Assembly: GCA_036676295.1 (NCBI GenBank)
Contig: JAKFDE010000013.1
Span: 19,872-83,871, forward strand
Direction: 5' to 3'
DNA from: UBA4416 sp036676295
Lineage (GTDB): Bacteria > Bacteroidota > Bacteroidia > B-17B0 > Aurantibacillaceae
Length of the DNA stretch: 64,000 nucleotides
Part shown: positions 8,710 to 18,030 of the stretch, in pieces
Numbering within the stretch: the stretch's first letter is position 1
Layout of the letters: every line of letters starts with the position of its first letter
Translations under genes and position numbers: made by a program
Notes under the pieces: model-generated
What the model saw: the letters and a program-made list of their open reading frames with translations, nothing else
Database searches by the model: none
Told to the model about the DNA's origin: nothing

Positions 8710-8967
8710 TTACCCCTTAAAAAGCGTATTAGCGCCGTTATAAACTTTATCAATAGCAGCAGCTAATTTATGGTCTTTATCGGTTACTATGTTTCCGGCA
8801 TCATGTGTATTTAAAGCAATGTCTACTTTGTTATATACATTGCTCCAGTTTGGATGATGATTCATTTTTTCAGCTACAAAAGCAACTTTGGTCATAAATG
8901 CAAAAGCATCAATAAAATTACTGAATTGAAAACTGCGTTTGAGTTGGTTATTTTCTTCTTTCCACAT
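8710..8967 (-). CDS. pterin-4a-carbinolamine dehydratase
   Basis: 85 residues from the ATG at 8967. The open frame runs upstream to 9177, but that extension overlaps the divergent gene at 9097 and is lysine/asparagine-rich with no homology. The signature EKMNHHPNWSNVYNKVDI carries the paired catalytic histidines of the PhhB/DCoH family, followed by the conserved THDAG. The enzyme dehydrates 4a-hydroxytetrahydrobiopterin during regeneration of the pterin cofactor of aromatic amino-acid hydroxylases. No phenylalanine hydroxylase gene lies in this window, so the partner is either elsewhere or the protein acts on another pterin. Confidence 0.9.
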   Translation of the reverse strand: MWKEENNQLKRSFQFSNFIDAFAFMTKVAFVAEKMNHHPNWSNVYNKVDIALNTHDAGNIVTDKDHKLAAAIDKVYNGANTLFKG

Positions 8968-9096
8968 GGGGTTTATAGTTTGGTTAAAGCTAAGGAAATA
9001 TTTTATTTTGTGAGTTATTGAATTTATTTTGTCCACAATAAAGAATATTGTATTTTCATATAAAACTTGAAAAAAATAATTATTAAATAAATTAAA

Positions 9097-10119
9097 ATGA
9101 AGAAACTTGTTGTTGGAATTACAGGAGGCATAATTGTTTTTGTGTTTTTTCTTATATGTCAAAATAATTTTGCACAAGGGTTTAATAAAAAGCTATATGG
9201 AGTAAAAGATGATATTAATAAGGTCACTTTTGAACAATGGAATAATAAGGTAATTAGTAATTTGACCCAAAAGGTTGAAGATATGCAGAAATATGTTGAT
9301 GCCGGAGAGCGAAATCTTGATAAATGGCTGACGTACCTTGCGCTATTGTTGTCAATTATAATTGGAGCTTCTATATTTAATGGGTTAAAGTCAAGAGATT
9401 TAGCAAAAGAAGAATTATCGGAAATAAGAAGAATTAGAGAAGATATTAATAGAGTTGTTTCAGAAGCAGAAGATAGATTAAAAATAGTTAAAGATAAAAT
9501 TACTCAAATAGAAAATTCTGCAATTAGTGCAAAAAGTATTGAAAGTGAAATGACAATCAAACTTAAAGAGTTTGGAGATAGATCAGATCTAACTTTAGAT
9601 GAAGCACAGAATAAAAAACTTGATGATTTTATAGCCCAATCAATAACTGATTTAAAAAATAATGGTATTGAGACGTTAAAAAATCTTTATTATGCAAAGT
9701 CATTGAAGGCACAAAACGATAAGAAATGGGATGATTTACTAAGACTTGCAAATTCTTATATGGATTTAGATGAAACTAATGATAAAATGATTTTTAGACG
9801 TGGACATGCTTATCAGCAGTTAAGTAAAATTGATGCAAATGTGATTTTAAAAGAGAAGGCAATAGAAGATTATAATGAAGGCATTCGAATTAATCCTAAT
9901 AATGCAATCGCATATAATAATAGAGCAAATCTCTTTTTGGATTTTAAGGACCCTGATAAAGCAATTTCAGATTATAATGAGGCAATAAAAATTAATCCGA
10001 ATTATGCAGTAGCTTTTCGGAATCGAGCTATAGCTTATAAACGTAAAGGAAGTCAGAGTTTGTCTGCCTCAGATTTTGCAAAAGCAATTGAATTAGATCC
10101 AACTCTTAAACCTATTTAA
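9097..10119 (+). CDS. membrane-anchored coiled-coil/TPR protein
   Basis: 340 residues with no recognised specific family. An N-terminal hydrophobic segment (about 4-21) looks like a signal peptide or anchor. A second hydrophobic helix spans about 77-97, followed by a charged coiled coil at about 98-150. The C-terminal 120 residues hold about three tetratricopeptide repeats (DYNEGIRINPNNAIAYNNRA, DYNEAIKINPNYAVAFRNRA). The TPRs probably mediate protein binding next to the membrane. It is a lone gene between a divergent gene and a shared terminator. By eye its codon use is AT-richer than its neighbours (AGA is its commonest Arg codon and ATA is frequent), which might point to later acquisition. 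Confidence 0.7.
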   Translation: MKKLVVGITGGIIVFVFFLICQNNFAQGFNKKLYGVKDDINKVTFEQWNNKVISNLTQKVEDMQKYVDAGERNLDKWLTYLALLLSIIIGASIFNGLKSRDLAKEELSEIRRIREDINRVVSEAEDRLKIVKDKITQIENSAISAKSIESEMTIKLKEFGDRSDLTLDEAQNKKLDDFIAQSITDLKNNGIETLKNLYYAKSLKAQNDKKWDDLLRLANSYMDLDETNDKMIFRRGHAYQQLSKIDANVILKEKAIEDYNEGIRINPNNAIAYNNRANLFLDFKDPDKAISDYNEAIKINPNYAVAFRNRAIAYKRKGSQSLSASDFAKAIELDPTLKPI

Positions 10120-10151
10120 TTTATTTACTTGATGAATTTGTTTTAAAACAA

Positions 10152-10179
10152 AAAACCCTCGCATTATACGAGGGTTTTT
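10152..10179. terminator. bidirectional terminator between the TPR gene and ftsZ
   Basis: AAAACCCTCG / CGAGGGTTTT perfect stem with a 7-base loop, A and T runs on both sides. It ends both the TPR gene (plus) and the dcw cluster after ftsZ (minus). Confidence 0.88.
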
Positions 10180-10199
10180 ATATTTAAAGAGATCATTTA

Positions 10200-11810
10200 T
10201 TAATCTACATTATCATGTAAAAAAGAATTGTTCGGACGGATCTCATTGTTCTCACCTAAAGTATAACGAGATACCTGAGACTCTGTAGAAGGCGTTGAAT
10301 TGCCATCTATATTAATTTGTTTACGAGACCAAGCTGATTCTTTCTCTAATTGAGATAAACCTTCAGGCGTTTTCATCTTCAAAGTTAACTCTTTTAGTTT
10401 TTTAATACGCTCTTGTGCCAAACGAATTTGCTCTTCTCTTGTATTTGCTTCTGCACTCATATTAGAAGTTGATTCTTCTGTATGGTCAGTTACATCATTG
10501 ATCACAAAATTAGATTTTGGTGTTTCATTAGTAACGGCAGGTGTTTCGCTTGCAACTATGTTGTTTACGATCACATTGTTTTCTACTACAGCAGGAGTTT
10601 CATCATCTAAAGAGAAAAATTTAATTTCTTTTTTAGGTTCTTCTACTTCATTTACCACAGGAGCAATTGGTTCTTCTATTTTGAAATTCATCGCAGGGCT
10701 TTCTTCTTCTTTAATGAAAATGAATGGCTCTTCGTTTTGAATTTCGTCAATGATAGATGTTTGGATCACTTCAGTTTTTGGCGTTTGTGGCTCGTCTAAT
10801 TTTACAATTTTACGTTCCATAAATGTTGGCGCTTCGTAACCTGAATTCATTTTTGAATTGAACCCGGTTGCGATAATGGTTACCGATACGTTATCACCTA
10901 AAGAAGGATCAGTTCCGTAACCTGTAATTAATTCAGCTGTACCACCGGCTGCTTCCTGAATAAAATCAGTGATCTCACCAAACTCATCCATTTCAATATC
11001 ATCGCTTCCGCTCATGATATTTAATAATACGTGGCGAGCACCTGAAATATCATTATCATTTAATAATGGAGAAATCAAAGCATTTTCAACCGCACGTAAA
11101 GCACGTCTTTCGCCGCTTGCTACTGCAGAACCCATAATAGCTACGCCGCTATCTTGCATTACTGTTTTCACATCATTAAAATCTACATTCACATGCATGT
11201 GTAAACTGATGATCTCAGCGATGGATTTAGCTGCACTGGTTAAAACGTTATCAGCATGAGCAAACGCTTCAGTCATTTTTAAACTTCCGTAGATCTCGCG
11301 TAATTTATCGTTACCAATAACAATTAACGTGTCTACATATTTTTTCATTTCCTCTAAGCCTTTTTCAGCTTGCTCTCTACGTTTTTTTCCTTCAAAAGAA
11401 AACGGAATGGTAACGATACCAACCGTTAAAATGCCTAGTTCTTTGGCAATAGACGCTATAACCGGAGCAGCTCCGGTTCCTGTACCACCTCCTAAACCGG
11501 CTGTGATAAATACCATTTCGGTATTGTCTTTTAAAAGATCTTTAATTTCTTCAATGCTTTCTAAAGCAGAGTCGCGACCAACTTCAGGTTTTGCACCCGC
11601 ACCTAATCCTCTGGTTAAAGAATTACCTAATTGTATTTTGTGAGGCACCGGGCTTTTGCTTAGTGCTTGTTTATCGGTATTGCATATTATGAAATCTACA
11701 CCTTTAATTCCTAAACGGAACATGTGGTTTACGGCGTTACTTCCGCCACCACCTACGCCAATTACTTTAATAATTGAGCTTTCTTCTTGAGGTAATTCAA
11801 ATTGCATCAT
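10200..11810 (-). CDS. ftsZ: cell division GTPase FtsZ
   Basis: 536 residues. The tubulin-like GTPase domain covers about 10-330, with the nucleotide-binding GGGGSNAV and the signature loop GGGTGTGAAPV. The T7 region VDFNDVKTVM contributes the catalytic acidic residues. The C-terminal extension of about 200 residues is long compared with the roughly 380-residue E. coli protein. It is Glu/Pro-rich and probably disordered, then ends in a conserved-looking helix (RLAQERIKKLKELT) and tail. FtsZ polymerises into the Z-ring and recruits the divisome. It is the last gene of the dcw cluster, followed by a strong terminator. Translation may start at either of two adjacent ATG codons. Confidence 0.97.
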   Translation of the reverse strand: MMQFELPQEESSIIKVIGVGGGGSNAVNHMFRLGIKGVDFIICNTDKQALSKSPVPHKIQLGNSLTRGLGAGAKPEVGRDSALESIEEIKDLLKDNTEMVFITAGLGGGTGTGAAPVIASIAKELGILTVGIVTIPFSFEGKKRREQAEKGLEEMKKYVDTLIVIGNDKLREIYGSLKMTEAFAHADNVLTSAAKSIAEIISLHMHVNVDFNDVKTVMQDSGVAIMGSAVASGERRALRAVENALISPLLNDNDISGARHVLLNIMSGSDDIEMDEFGEITDFIQEAAGGTAELITGYGTDPSLGDNVSVTIIATGFNSKMNSGYEAPTFMERKIVKLDEPQTPKTEVIQTSIIDEIQNEEPFIFIKEEESPAMNFKIEEPIAPVVNEVEEPKKEIKFFSLDDETPAVVENNVIVNNIVASETPAVTNETPKSNFVINDVTDHTEESTSNMSAEANTREEQIRLAQERIKKLKELTLKMKTPEGLSQLEKESAWSRKQINIDGNSTPSTESQVSRYTLGENNEIRPNNSFLHDNVD

Positions 11811-11857
11811 GGTATGTAGGTTTTGTTGTTTTTAATTATTTAATGTTTCTTGTTCTG

Positions 11858-11883
11858 TGCTTCTGCTTACTGCTTCTGCCTAC
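11858..11883. repeat. two tandem 13-base repeats in the ftsA-ftsZ gap
   Basis: TGCTTCTGCTTAC and TGCTTCTGCCTAC lie head to tail in the 112-base gap between ftsA and ftsZ, embedded in a pyrimidine-rich stretch. They could be simple drift or a regulatory spacer. Confidence 0.5.
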
Positions 11884-11922
11884 TTTTTTCTTTAATCTTG
11901 TATCTTTTGTCTTTAATCTGTT

Positions 11923-13284
11923 CTATTCTACGTCATCACTCATCCAGTCTTTCGCTTTATTGATCATGGAATCGAAGAAGCTGCCAACTTTTTTGTTTGA
12001 ATGGCCGGTTACTTTTTTCTCTTCTTTCTTTTTTGCTTCCGGTGCCTGAGCTGTTACTAATTCTTCTGGAAGTTTTGTTAAGTTCGATCCACGTTTTGCT
12101 TCACGCTCGTATTTCTCAATGCCTTTCATTACTAAACCAACACCGGTTGCATACATCGGATTTTTCAATTCATCGTCAGCACCTGCTAAATGTTCGTTTG
12201 GTGTACCAATACGGCAATCCATTCCGGTTGTTAACATGACTAATTGCGGTAAGTGTTTTAATTGAGAACCACCACCGGTTACAACGATACCGCCCGCTAA
12301 TTTGCGTTCGAAACCTGAACTTTTAATTTCGAATAAAACGAATTCTAAAATTTCTTCCATACGCGCCTGAATAATTTGCGCTAAAGTGTTCACCGAAATT
12401 TCTTTGTGTGGACGACCTCTTAAACCCGGAATAGAAATAATTTCATTCATTTGGTTTTCTTGTGATAAAGCAGAACCAAAACGCATTTTTAATTGCTCAG
12501 CTTGTGTTTTAATAATGCCACAACCTTCTTTAATATCATCAGTAATAATATTCCCACCAAAAGGAATTACAGCTGTATGACGAATAATGCCATCATAAAA
12601 AATTGCTACGTCTGTTGTTCCACCACCAATATCAACTAATACAACACCGGCTTCTTTTTCTTCTTCGCTTAATACCGCATCAGCACTTGCTAAAGGTTCT
12701 AAGTGTAATTCGTAAGGAATCAATTTAGCTCTCTCCACACATTTGATGATATTTTTTACCGCAGAAACTTGTCCTGTGATGATATGGAAATTCCCTTCTA
12801 AACGGATACCTGAATGTCCGATCGGATTACGGATACCGCCTTCGTTGTCAATAATATATTCTTGAGGAATCACATGAATAATTTCTTCACCCGGACTCAT
12901 TACTAAACGGTGCATGTTATCAATTAACTGATCAACATCGCCCTGGTTTACTTCATTCTCTAAAGAACGACGTGTAACCATGCCTCGGTGTTGCATACTT
13001 TTAATGTGCTGTCCTGCAATACCAACAATAACTTCTTCAATATCAATATTAGCTTTATCGCCTGCAATTTTAATTGCAGCGTTGATCGATTCGATTGTTT
13101 GTTCGATATTAGCAACTACACCACGGTGTACACCCAATGATTCGGCTTTACCGATACTTAAAATTTCTACTTTTCCATGCGCATTTTTGTATCCTACAAT
13201 AGCGGCAATTTTAGTTGTACCGATATCCAAGCCTACAATTATTTCAGCATCATTAGGTATCTCTCTGTTTGGTTTATTTTCCAT
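11923..13284 (-). CDS. ftsA: cell division protein FtsA
   Basis: 453 residues of the actin/Hsp70 fold. Nucleotide-binding motifs are IVGLDIGTTKIAAIVG near the start, VLVDIGGGTTDVAIF at about 210 and GIVVTGGGSQLKHLP at about 335. The C-terminus ends in an amphipathic helix (KKVGSFFDSMINKAKDWM), the membrane-targeting segment that lets FtsA tether FtsZ to the cytoplasmic membrane. The preceding stretch (residues about 410-430) is a charged linker. It starts four bases after the end of ftsQ, which suggests coupled translation. Confidence 0.96.
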   Translation of the reverse strand: MENKPNREIPNDAEIIVGLDIGTTKIAAIVGYKNAHGKVEILSIGKAESLGVHRGVVANIEQTIESINAAIKIAGDKANIDIEEVIVGIAGQHIKSMQHRGMVTRRSLENEVNQGDVDQLIDNMHRLVMSPGEEIIHVIPQEYIIDNEGGIRNPIGHSGIRLEGNFHIITGQVSAVKNIIKCVERAKLIPYELHLEPLASADAVLSEEEKEAGVVLVDIGGGTTDVAIFYDGIIRHTAVIPFGGNIITDDIKEGCGIIKTQAEQLKMRFGSALSQENQMNEIISIPGLRGRPHKEISVNTLAQIIQARMEEILEFVLFEIKSSGFERKLAGGIVVTGGGSQLKHLPQLVMLTTGMDCRIGTPNEHLAGADDELKNPMYATGVGLVMKGIEKYEREAKRGSNLTKLPEELVTAQAPEAKKKEEKKVTGHSNKKVGSFFDSMINKAKDWMSDDVE

Positions 13285-13288
13285 AAAC

Positions 13289-14101
13289 TTATTTTTTAGT
13301 GCAAACCACTTGGTTTTTATATTTTATATTGATGATGGAATACTTATTCCAACCATCTGTTTTATTTAATCCTTCGGTGTAAAATAATTTTAGTTTGTTA
13401 AACTTTTCTTCGATGTCTTTTGCTTCTCCAAAAATTATTTTATGATTTCCAATTGAAGGGTATAACTCCAATTCTTTATCATTCGTTACATTTATTTGAT
13501 GTATCAGGCTTGAAAGAACAGAATCTTTAACAATGTAGTTTGAGATCGCATAGATGTCATCCAACACACTCACTTTGCTAAACAATTCGTTTTTTGCAAT
13601 GTCGTTCACCGAAAATTCATAGCGTTGTGCATAGGGTTCTAAAATATAACCCGAAGCAATTAATACACGTGCAGTGTATTTATCATTCAGCGGCATTAGT
13701 TTTGATTTGTCATCAATGTAATAACTTTCGCCATCCGAATTTAAAATACGAACCAATGGTGTACGTTGAGTTACATTTACTGTTACATCGCCATTGATAT
13801 CTACCGCCACTTCTGCATTTTCTACAGCGGGATGAGAATTAAGCGCTTTTTCAAGATCGTTGACATTGATGTTGTTGAGTTGTGCTAGTATGATCGAATC
13901 TTTTCTTTCATTAAAAAATTCTTTCACATCTTCTTCATCAATGAATGTATTCTCATCTGTGTTGATCACAGTGACACTCATGTTTTCGGCAATTACTGTT
14001 TTTTCTTTTTTACCAACAAAGGCTAAAGAAACCAGTAAACCTGATAATCCAATAATCCAAAGAACGATAGTTATTATTTTTCTTGTACTAACTTTTTTCA
14101 T
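13289..14101 (-). CDS. ftsQ: cell division protein FtsQ/DivIB
   Basis: 270 residues. A short cytoplasmic tail (MKKVSTRK) precedes one membrane helix (about 9-27), followed by a POTRA-like domain (about 35-110; NINVNDLEKALNSHPAVENAEV, INGDVTVNVTQRTPLVRI) and the FtsQ beta domain with DDKSKLMPL. FtsQ is a bitopic divisome scaffold protein that links early (FtsZ/FtsA) and late (FtsL, FtsW, PBP) components. Sequence conservation in this family is weak, but position between murC and ftsA and the N-terminal architecture make the call secure. Confidence 0.9.
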   Translation of the reverse strand: MKKVSTRKIITIVLWIIGLSGLLVSLAFVGKKEKTVIAENMSVTVINTDENTFIDEEDVKEFFNERKDSIILAQLNNINVNDLEKALNSHPAVENAEVAVDINGDVTVNVTQRTPLVRILNSDGESYYIDDKSKLMPLNDKYTARVLIASGYILEPYAQRYEFSVNDIAKNELFSKVSVLDDIYAISNYIVKDSVLSSLIHQINVTNDKELELYPSIGNHKIIFGEAKDIEEKFNKLKLFYTEGLNKTDGWNKYSIINIKYKNQVVCTKK

Positions 14102-14121
14102 TTTCGTTTTTCATTGCGAAT

Positions 14122-14147
14122 GTTCTCGACTTCGCTCGAACTGACAA
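14122..14147. repeat. REP-like intergenic palindrome, copy 2
   Basis: GTTCTCGACTTCGCTCGAACTGACAA in the ftsQ-murC gap is close to the reverse complement of the element at 8659. The core TCGACTTCGCTCGA is nearly palindromic. Confidence 0.7.
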
Positions 14148-14188
14148 CTATTTTCAACTTCTCAATTCTCATATCTAAAATCTCACTT

Positions 14189-15577
14189 CTATGTTTTCGT
14201 TTTCAAATATTCTACAATTGGTTGTATCAAACTATCTATATCTCCTGCTCCTAATGTCATTACCACATCGCAATGGTGTGTTCTTAAAAACTCTATCACA
14301 TTTTCCTTTTTTACTAAATGTTTGTGTTTCGATGTCATTTTATCCAATAGCATTTGTGAGTTTACACCTTCAATTGGTTTTTCTCGTGCGGGATAAATAT
14401 CTAACAACACACATACATCCAACAGATCCAAACTTTGAGCAAAACCATCTGCAAAATCTCTGGTGCGTGAAAACAGATGCGGTTGAAAAATGCCAGTCAC
14501 TTTTTTATCAGGGTATAATTGTTTAACAGCACTAATAGCTGCTTTCAACTCTTCCGGATGATGGGCATAATCATCTATGTACACAACAGATTTTGATTTT
14601 ATATGATAATCAAAACGACGTTTCACACCTTTAAAAGAACGCAGGGCTTCGTTTATCACGTCACCCTTGATACCAATTTGCTGTGCAATTGCCACAGCAG
14701 CAATCGAATTTTCTACATTGTGTAACCCCGGCAAGCCAATAGCAGTCTGGTTTACAGCCTCAATAGGACTAGTAATGTTGTATCGAAATTCACCATTGCT
14801 AATGTGTATTGAGTTTGCAGAATATTCTGTATCTAAATTTAGTGAGTAGATAAGTCGTTTACCGCTGAGCTTCAAATCGTTATCAACATTTTTTTTAACA
14901 ATCAAAAAGCCGTCATTTTGTACCTGCGAAGCAAATTGTTTGTAGGTATCGTGCATGGCATTTTTGTCGCCGTAAATGTCCAGATGATCTGCGTCAACAC
15001 TTGTTATGACTGTGATGTAGGGGTGAAGCGTTAAAAAAGAACGATCATATTCATCAGCTTCTACAACTACATAAGCATCTTTATTAGTAGCATCACCTAG
15101 TAGTAAATTGGTTTTATAGTTCTGAGAAATGCCCCCTAAAAAGGCAAAACAATCAATTCCGGCCGTTTTTAAAATATGCGCCACCATGGTTGTGGTGGTT
15201 GTTTTTCCGTGAGTACCGGCAATGGCAATTGTTTTAAATTGTTTGGTAATTTCACCCAATACCCAGGAACGTTTTTGTAAATTGTAGTGATTATTTTGAA
15301 TGTGTACAAACTCGCTGTGTTCTTTTGGTACTGCGGGAGTATAAATAATCAGTATTTCTTCTTTTTTGTATTTAGAAAATAATTCTTTTACTAATTGTTC
15401 ATCTTCATGATAATGAACCTGAATTCCTTCGTCTTCTAATTCCTTGGTGAGTTCGGTTTGTGTTTTGTCGTAACCATATACGGGTTTGCCATAATGATTA
15501 AAGTAACGAGCCAATGCACTCATGCCGATACCGCCAACACCTAAAAAATAATATAGTTTATAGTCCAGAATATTCAT
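14189..15577 (-). CDS. murC: UDP-N-acetylmuramate--L-alanine ligase
   Basis: 462 residues, full length for MurC. The N-terminal UDP-sugar domain has GVGGIGMSALARYF; the central ATPase has the P-loop GTHGKTTTTTMV; the C-terminal domain has DDYAHHPEEL. The enzyme adds L-alanine to UDP-MurNAc, the first peptide step of cytoplasmic peptidoglycan synthesis. Its ATG shares one base with the TAA stop of murG (TAATG), a sign of translational coupling. Confidence 0.97.
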   Translation of the reverse strand: MNILDYKLYYFLGVGGIGMSALARYFNHYGKPVYGYDKTQTELTKELEDEGIQVHYHEDEQLVKELFSKYKKEEILIIYTPAVPKEHSEFVHIQNNHYNLQKRSWVLGEITKQFKTIAIAGTHGKTTTTTMVAHILKTAGIDCFAFLGGISQNYKTNLLLGDATNKDAYVVVEADEYDRSFLTLHPYITVITSVDADHLDIYGDKNAMHDTYKQFASQVQNDGFLIVKKNVDNDLKLSGKRLIYSLNLDTEYSANSIHISNGEFRYNITSPIEAVNQTAIGLPGLHNVENSIAAVAIAQQIGIKGDVINEALRSFKGVKRRFDYHIKSKSVVYIDDYAHHPEELKAAISAVKQLYPDKKVTGIFQPHLFSRTRDFADGFAQSLDLLDVCVLLDIYPAREKPIEGVNSQMLLDKMTSKHKHLVKKENVIEFLRTHHCDVVMTLGAGDIDSLIQPIVEYLKTKT

Positions 15578-16686
15578 TACAAAGTATAGTTGGCTAATTT
15601 TAAAACTTCATTGGCAATCACACTGGTAGAATTAGGTTTTGCTAAGGCTTTACAGTTATGACTTATTTCTTTCATTTTATTTTCATTGTTGATCAAAAAG
15701 AAGGTTGTTGCTATTAATTCTGACTTTGCTACACTTTCTTTTACTAATAATGCTGCGTTTTTAGAAACTAACGACATGGCATTTTTGGTTTGATGATCTT
15801 CGGCAGCTGTGGGTAATGGTACTAAAATAGACGGTTTAGCAACAATACATAATTCAGAGATAGCGCCGGCACCTGCTCTTGAAATTACAACATCGGCTAC
15901 GCTGTAGGCGAAATCCATGCGTGAGATAAAATCAACGACTTTAATATTTTCTGTACCTACCGCACTTGATTTTTCTTTAGCAATAGTAAAATAGGTTTTA
16001 CCGGTTTGCCACAATAATTGTACATCTTGTTTTTTAAATTGATTCAACCCTTCTGCTAAAGCTTCGTTAATGCCTTTAGCACCGAGACTTCCGCCAACTA
16101 CTAAAACCGTTTTTTTGATTTTATCAAGATTGAAAAAACGATACGCTTCATCTCTATCAACGTTACTGTTTAAAATATCTTGCCTTACCGGATTTCCGGT
16201 CAGGATAATTTTATCCTTGGGAAAAAATTGTTCCATGCCTTCATAAGCCACACAAATTTTACTCGCTTTTTTAGATAAAATTTTATTGGTGATACCCGCG
16301 TAAGAATTTTGTTCTTGTAGCAATGCCGGAATTCCTTTTGCTGTAGCCGCTTTCAATAAAGGACCTGAGGCATAGCCACCCGTTCCTACAACCACATCCG
16401 GTTTAAAATCCTGAATGATTTTTTTGGTTTTTAAAAGCGACTGTATGATTAAAAAAGGTAATTTGAAATTAGCTAAAGTGAATTTGCGCTGTAAGCCCGC
16501 AATAGGAACACCAATAATTTTATAACCCGCCGCAGGAACTTTTTCCATTTCCATTTTGCCTAAAGCGCCAACAAATAAAATATCGGCATGAGGCACTAAC
16601 TTTTTAATTTCGTTTGCAACAGCTACCGCCGGAAAAATATGTCCGCCTGTACCGCCTCCGCTTAATATGACTTTTAATGGTTTCAT
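15577..16686 (-). CDS. murG: UDP-GlcNAc--lipid I GlcNAc transferase
   Basis: 369 residues, typical GT-B glycosyltransferase. The glycine-rich loop GGGTGGHIFPAVAVA sits at the N-terminus; the second domain has VVGGSLGAKGINEAL and SRAGAGAISEL for UDP-GlcNAc binding. It converts lipid I to lipid II on the inner face of the cytoplasmic membrane. It follows ftsW after a 110-base gap that contains a REP-like hairpin, and is translationally coupled to murC. Confidence 0.97.
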   Translation of the reverse strand: MKPLKVILSGGGTGGHIFPAVAVANEIKKLVPHADILFVGALGKMEMEKVPAAGYKIIGVPIAGLQRKFTLANFKLPFLIIQSLLKTKKIIQDFKPDVVVGTGGYASGPLLKAATAKGIPALLQEQNSYAGITNKILSKKASKICVAYEGMEQFFPKDKIILTGNPVRQDILNSNVDRDEAYRFFNLDKIKKTVLVVGGSLGAKGINEALAEGLNQFKKQDVQLLWQTGKTYFTIAKEKSSAVGTENIKVVDFISRMDFAYSVADVVISRAGAGAISELCIVAKPSILVPLPTAAEDHQTKNAMSLVSKNAALLVKESVAKSELIATTFFLINNENKMKEISHNCKALAKPNSTSVIANEVLKLANYTL

Positions 16687-16713
16687 TTCTTTTTTGTCAC
16701 ATCGACTTGTTTG

Positions 16714-16788
16714 TTCTTGTCACATCGAGCGCAGTCGAGATGCTACATCGATGTTTGTCTTGCTTCTCGACTCCGCTCGAACTGACAA
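16714..16788. repeat. REP-like inverted pair between ftsW and murG (copy 3)
   Basis: Two related elements face each other: TTGTCACATCGAGCGCAGTC(GAGATGC) on the left and GCTTCTCGACTCCGCTCGAA(CTGACAA) on the right. Read as reverse complements they agree at all but about four of 27 positions, so the transcript could fold into a long hairpin. The sequence also matches the elements at 8659 and 14122. Confidence 0.75.
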
Positions 16789-16796
16789 AGTTTATG

Positions 16797-17951
16797 CTAA
16801 TTAGTGTCTACTACTGTTACTTCTTCTTTTTGTTCGTTGTTGGATTTACTAACGCTTAAAATAATGCCAATAGCGATACAGGTAAACCAAATAGAGGTTC
16901 CTCCCATACTTACTAATGGTAAAGGTTGTCCTGTTACAGGAAATAAATTCACTGCAACGGCCATATTAATTAATGCCTGAAACACTAAGCTAAAGCTTAA
17001 TCCAACAGCCATTAAACCGCCAAAGGTTTTTTCTGAATCACGTAAGATCCGGATACCTCTGAATAATAAGATCATATATAAGAACAGCATGGCAAAGCCT
17101 GTGAATAAACCATACTCTTCAATAATAATTGCATAAATAAAATCGGAAGAGGCTTGTGGTAAAAATGCACGTTGTGTACTATTACCCGGACCTTTACCAA
17201 TAACACCGCCTGTGGCAATGGCTATTTTTGCCTGTTCACTTTGGTAATTGTTTTTGGCATCGCCCTGGCTAAAGTTTTCGATACGTGCTTTCCATGTTCT
17301 GCCACGTGGTATAGCATCCGGAAACTGATAGATGACAATTCCTAGTAATAAAGCAAAACCCACACAACCACCTAAAATGTAAAGAATGAATTTTACTTTG
17401 ACTCTGCCTACAAACATCAGGAACAAACAGTTTGCAAATAATAATGCCGCTGTAGAAAAGTTAGCCGGTAAGATCAATAAACAAATAAAACCTACAGGTA
17501 ATAAGATATACTTCAGTAAAGATTTAAAGTCATCTAATTGTCCTTGTTTAATGGTGAGTGTGCGCGCGACAAAAATTAAGAGAATAATTTTAGCAACGTC
17601 AGAAGATTGAAATGTTAACCCTAACCCTGGAATTTCAATCCATCTGCTGGCTTCGCCGGCACTTACACCTTTTAATAAGGTAAATAACAATAATGGAATT
17701 ACTAAGAAGATACCGATCTGTGCCACACGTGAAAACAGAGTGTACTTTAATTTATGTACGATGTACATAATAAAGATACCGCCAATGATAGTGATCGCGT
17801 GCTTTATTAAATAAGCTTCGGTATTACCTTGTTTGTATTTATGAGCCAATGTAACAACTGAACTGTATACTACCAAAATAGATAGCAACGACAATAGAAA
17901 TACTATCGTCCAGATCACTCTATCTCCTTTTAAGTATGCGAATTGTTTCAT
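16797..17951 (-). CDS. ftsW: septal peptidoglycan polymerase FtsW (SEDS family)
   Basis: 384 residues with about ten hydrophobic membrane segments spread over the whole length. SEDS-family features include LGLTFQSSDVAKIILLIF near residue 115, SEQAKIAIATGGVIGKGPG in the large extracellular loop, and PVTGQPLPLVSMGGTS near the C-terminus. FtsW polymerises lipid II into glycan strands at the septum together with its partner class B PBP, encoded upstream in the cluster at 22675. RodA is the close relative; position in the dcw cluster supports FtsW. Confidence 0.93.
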   Translation of the reverse strand: MKQFAYLKGDRVIWTIVFLLSLLSILVVYSSVVTLAHKYKQGNTEAYLIKHAITIIGGIFIMYIVHKLKYTLFSRVAQIGIFLVIPLLLFTLLKGVSAGEASRWIEIPGLGLTFQSSDVAKIILLIFVARTLTIKQGQLDDFKSLLKYILLPVGFICLLILPANFSTAALLFANCLFLMFVGRVKVKFILYILGGCVGFALLLGIVIYQFPDAIPRGRTWKARIENFSQGDAKNNYQSEQAKIAIATGGVIGKGPGNSTQRAFLPQASSDFIYAIIIEEYGLFTGFAMLFLYMILLFRGIRILRDSEKTFGGLMAVGLSFSLVFQALINMAVAVNLFPVTGQPLPLVSMGGTSIWFTCIAIGIILSVSKSNNEQKEEVTVVDTN

Positions 17952-17985
17952 TTATTATTGATTAATGATAAAGGACAAATGATTT

Positions 17986-18003
17986 ATGATACTCTTGTAT
18001 CAT
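17986..18003. repeat. short hairpin in the gap between the MurD-like gene and ftsW
   Basis: ATGATAC-TCTT-GTATCAT, a perfect 7-base stem with a 4-base loop. It is flanked by repetitive ATGAT/ATTTGT sequence, and similar low-complexity sequence fills the gap at 27837-27919. Confidence 0.5.
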
Positions 18004-18030
18004 ATGTCATATATCTTTTATCCATTTGTT

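Noticed and set aside
8968..9177. N-terminal extension of the pterin dehydratase frame
   Set aside because: It overlaps the divergent TPR gene, is rich in Lys/Asn and has no similarity to the family; the conserved protein starts at 8967.
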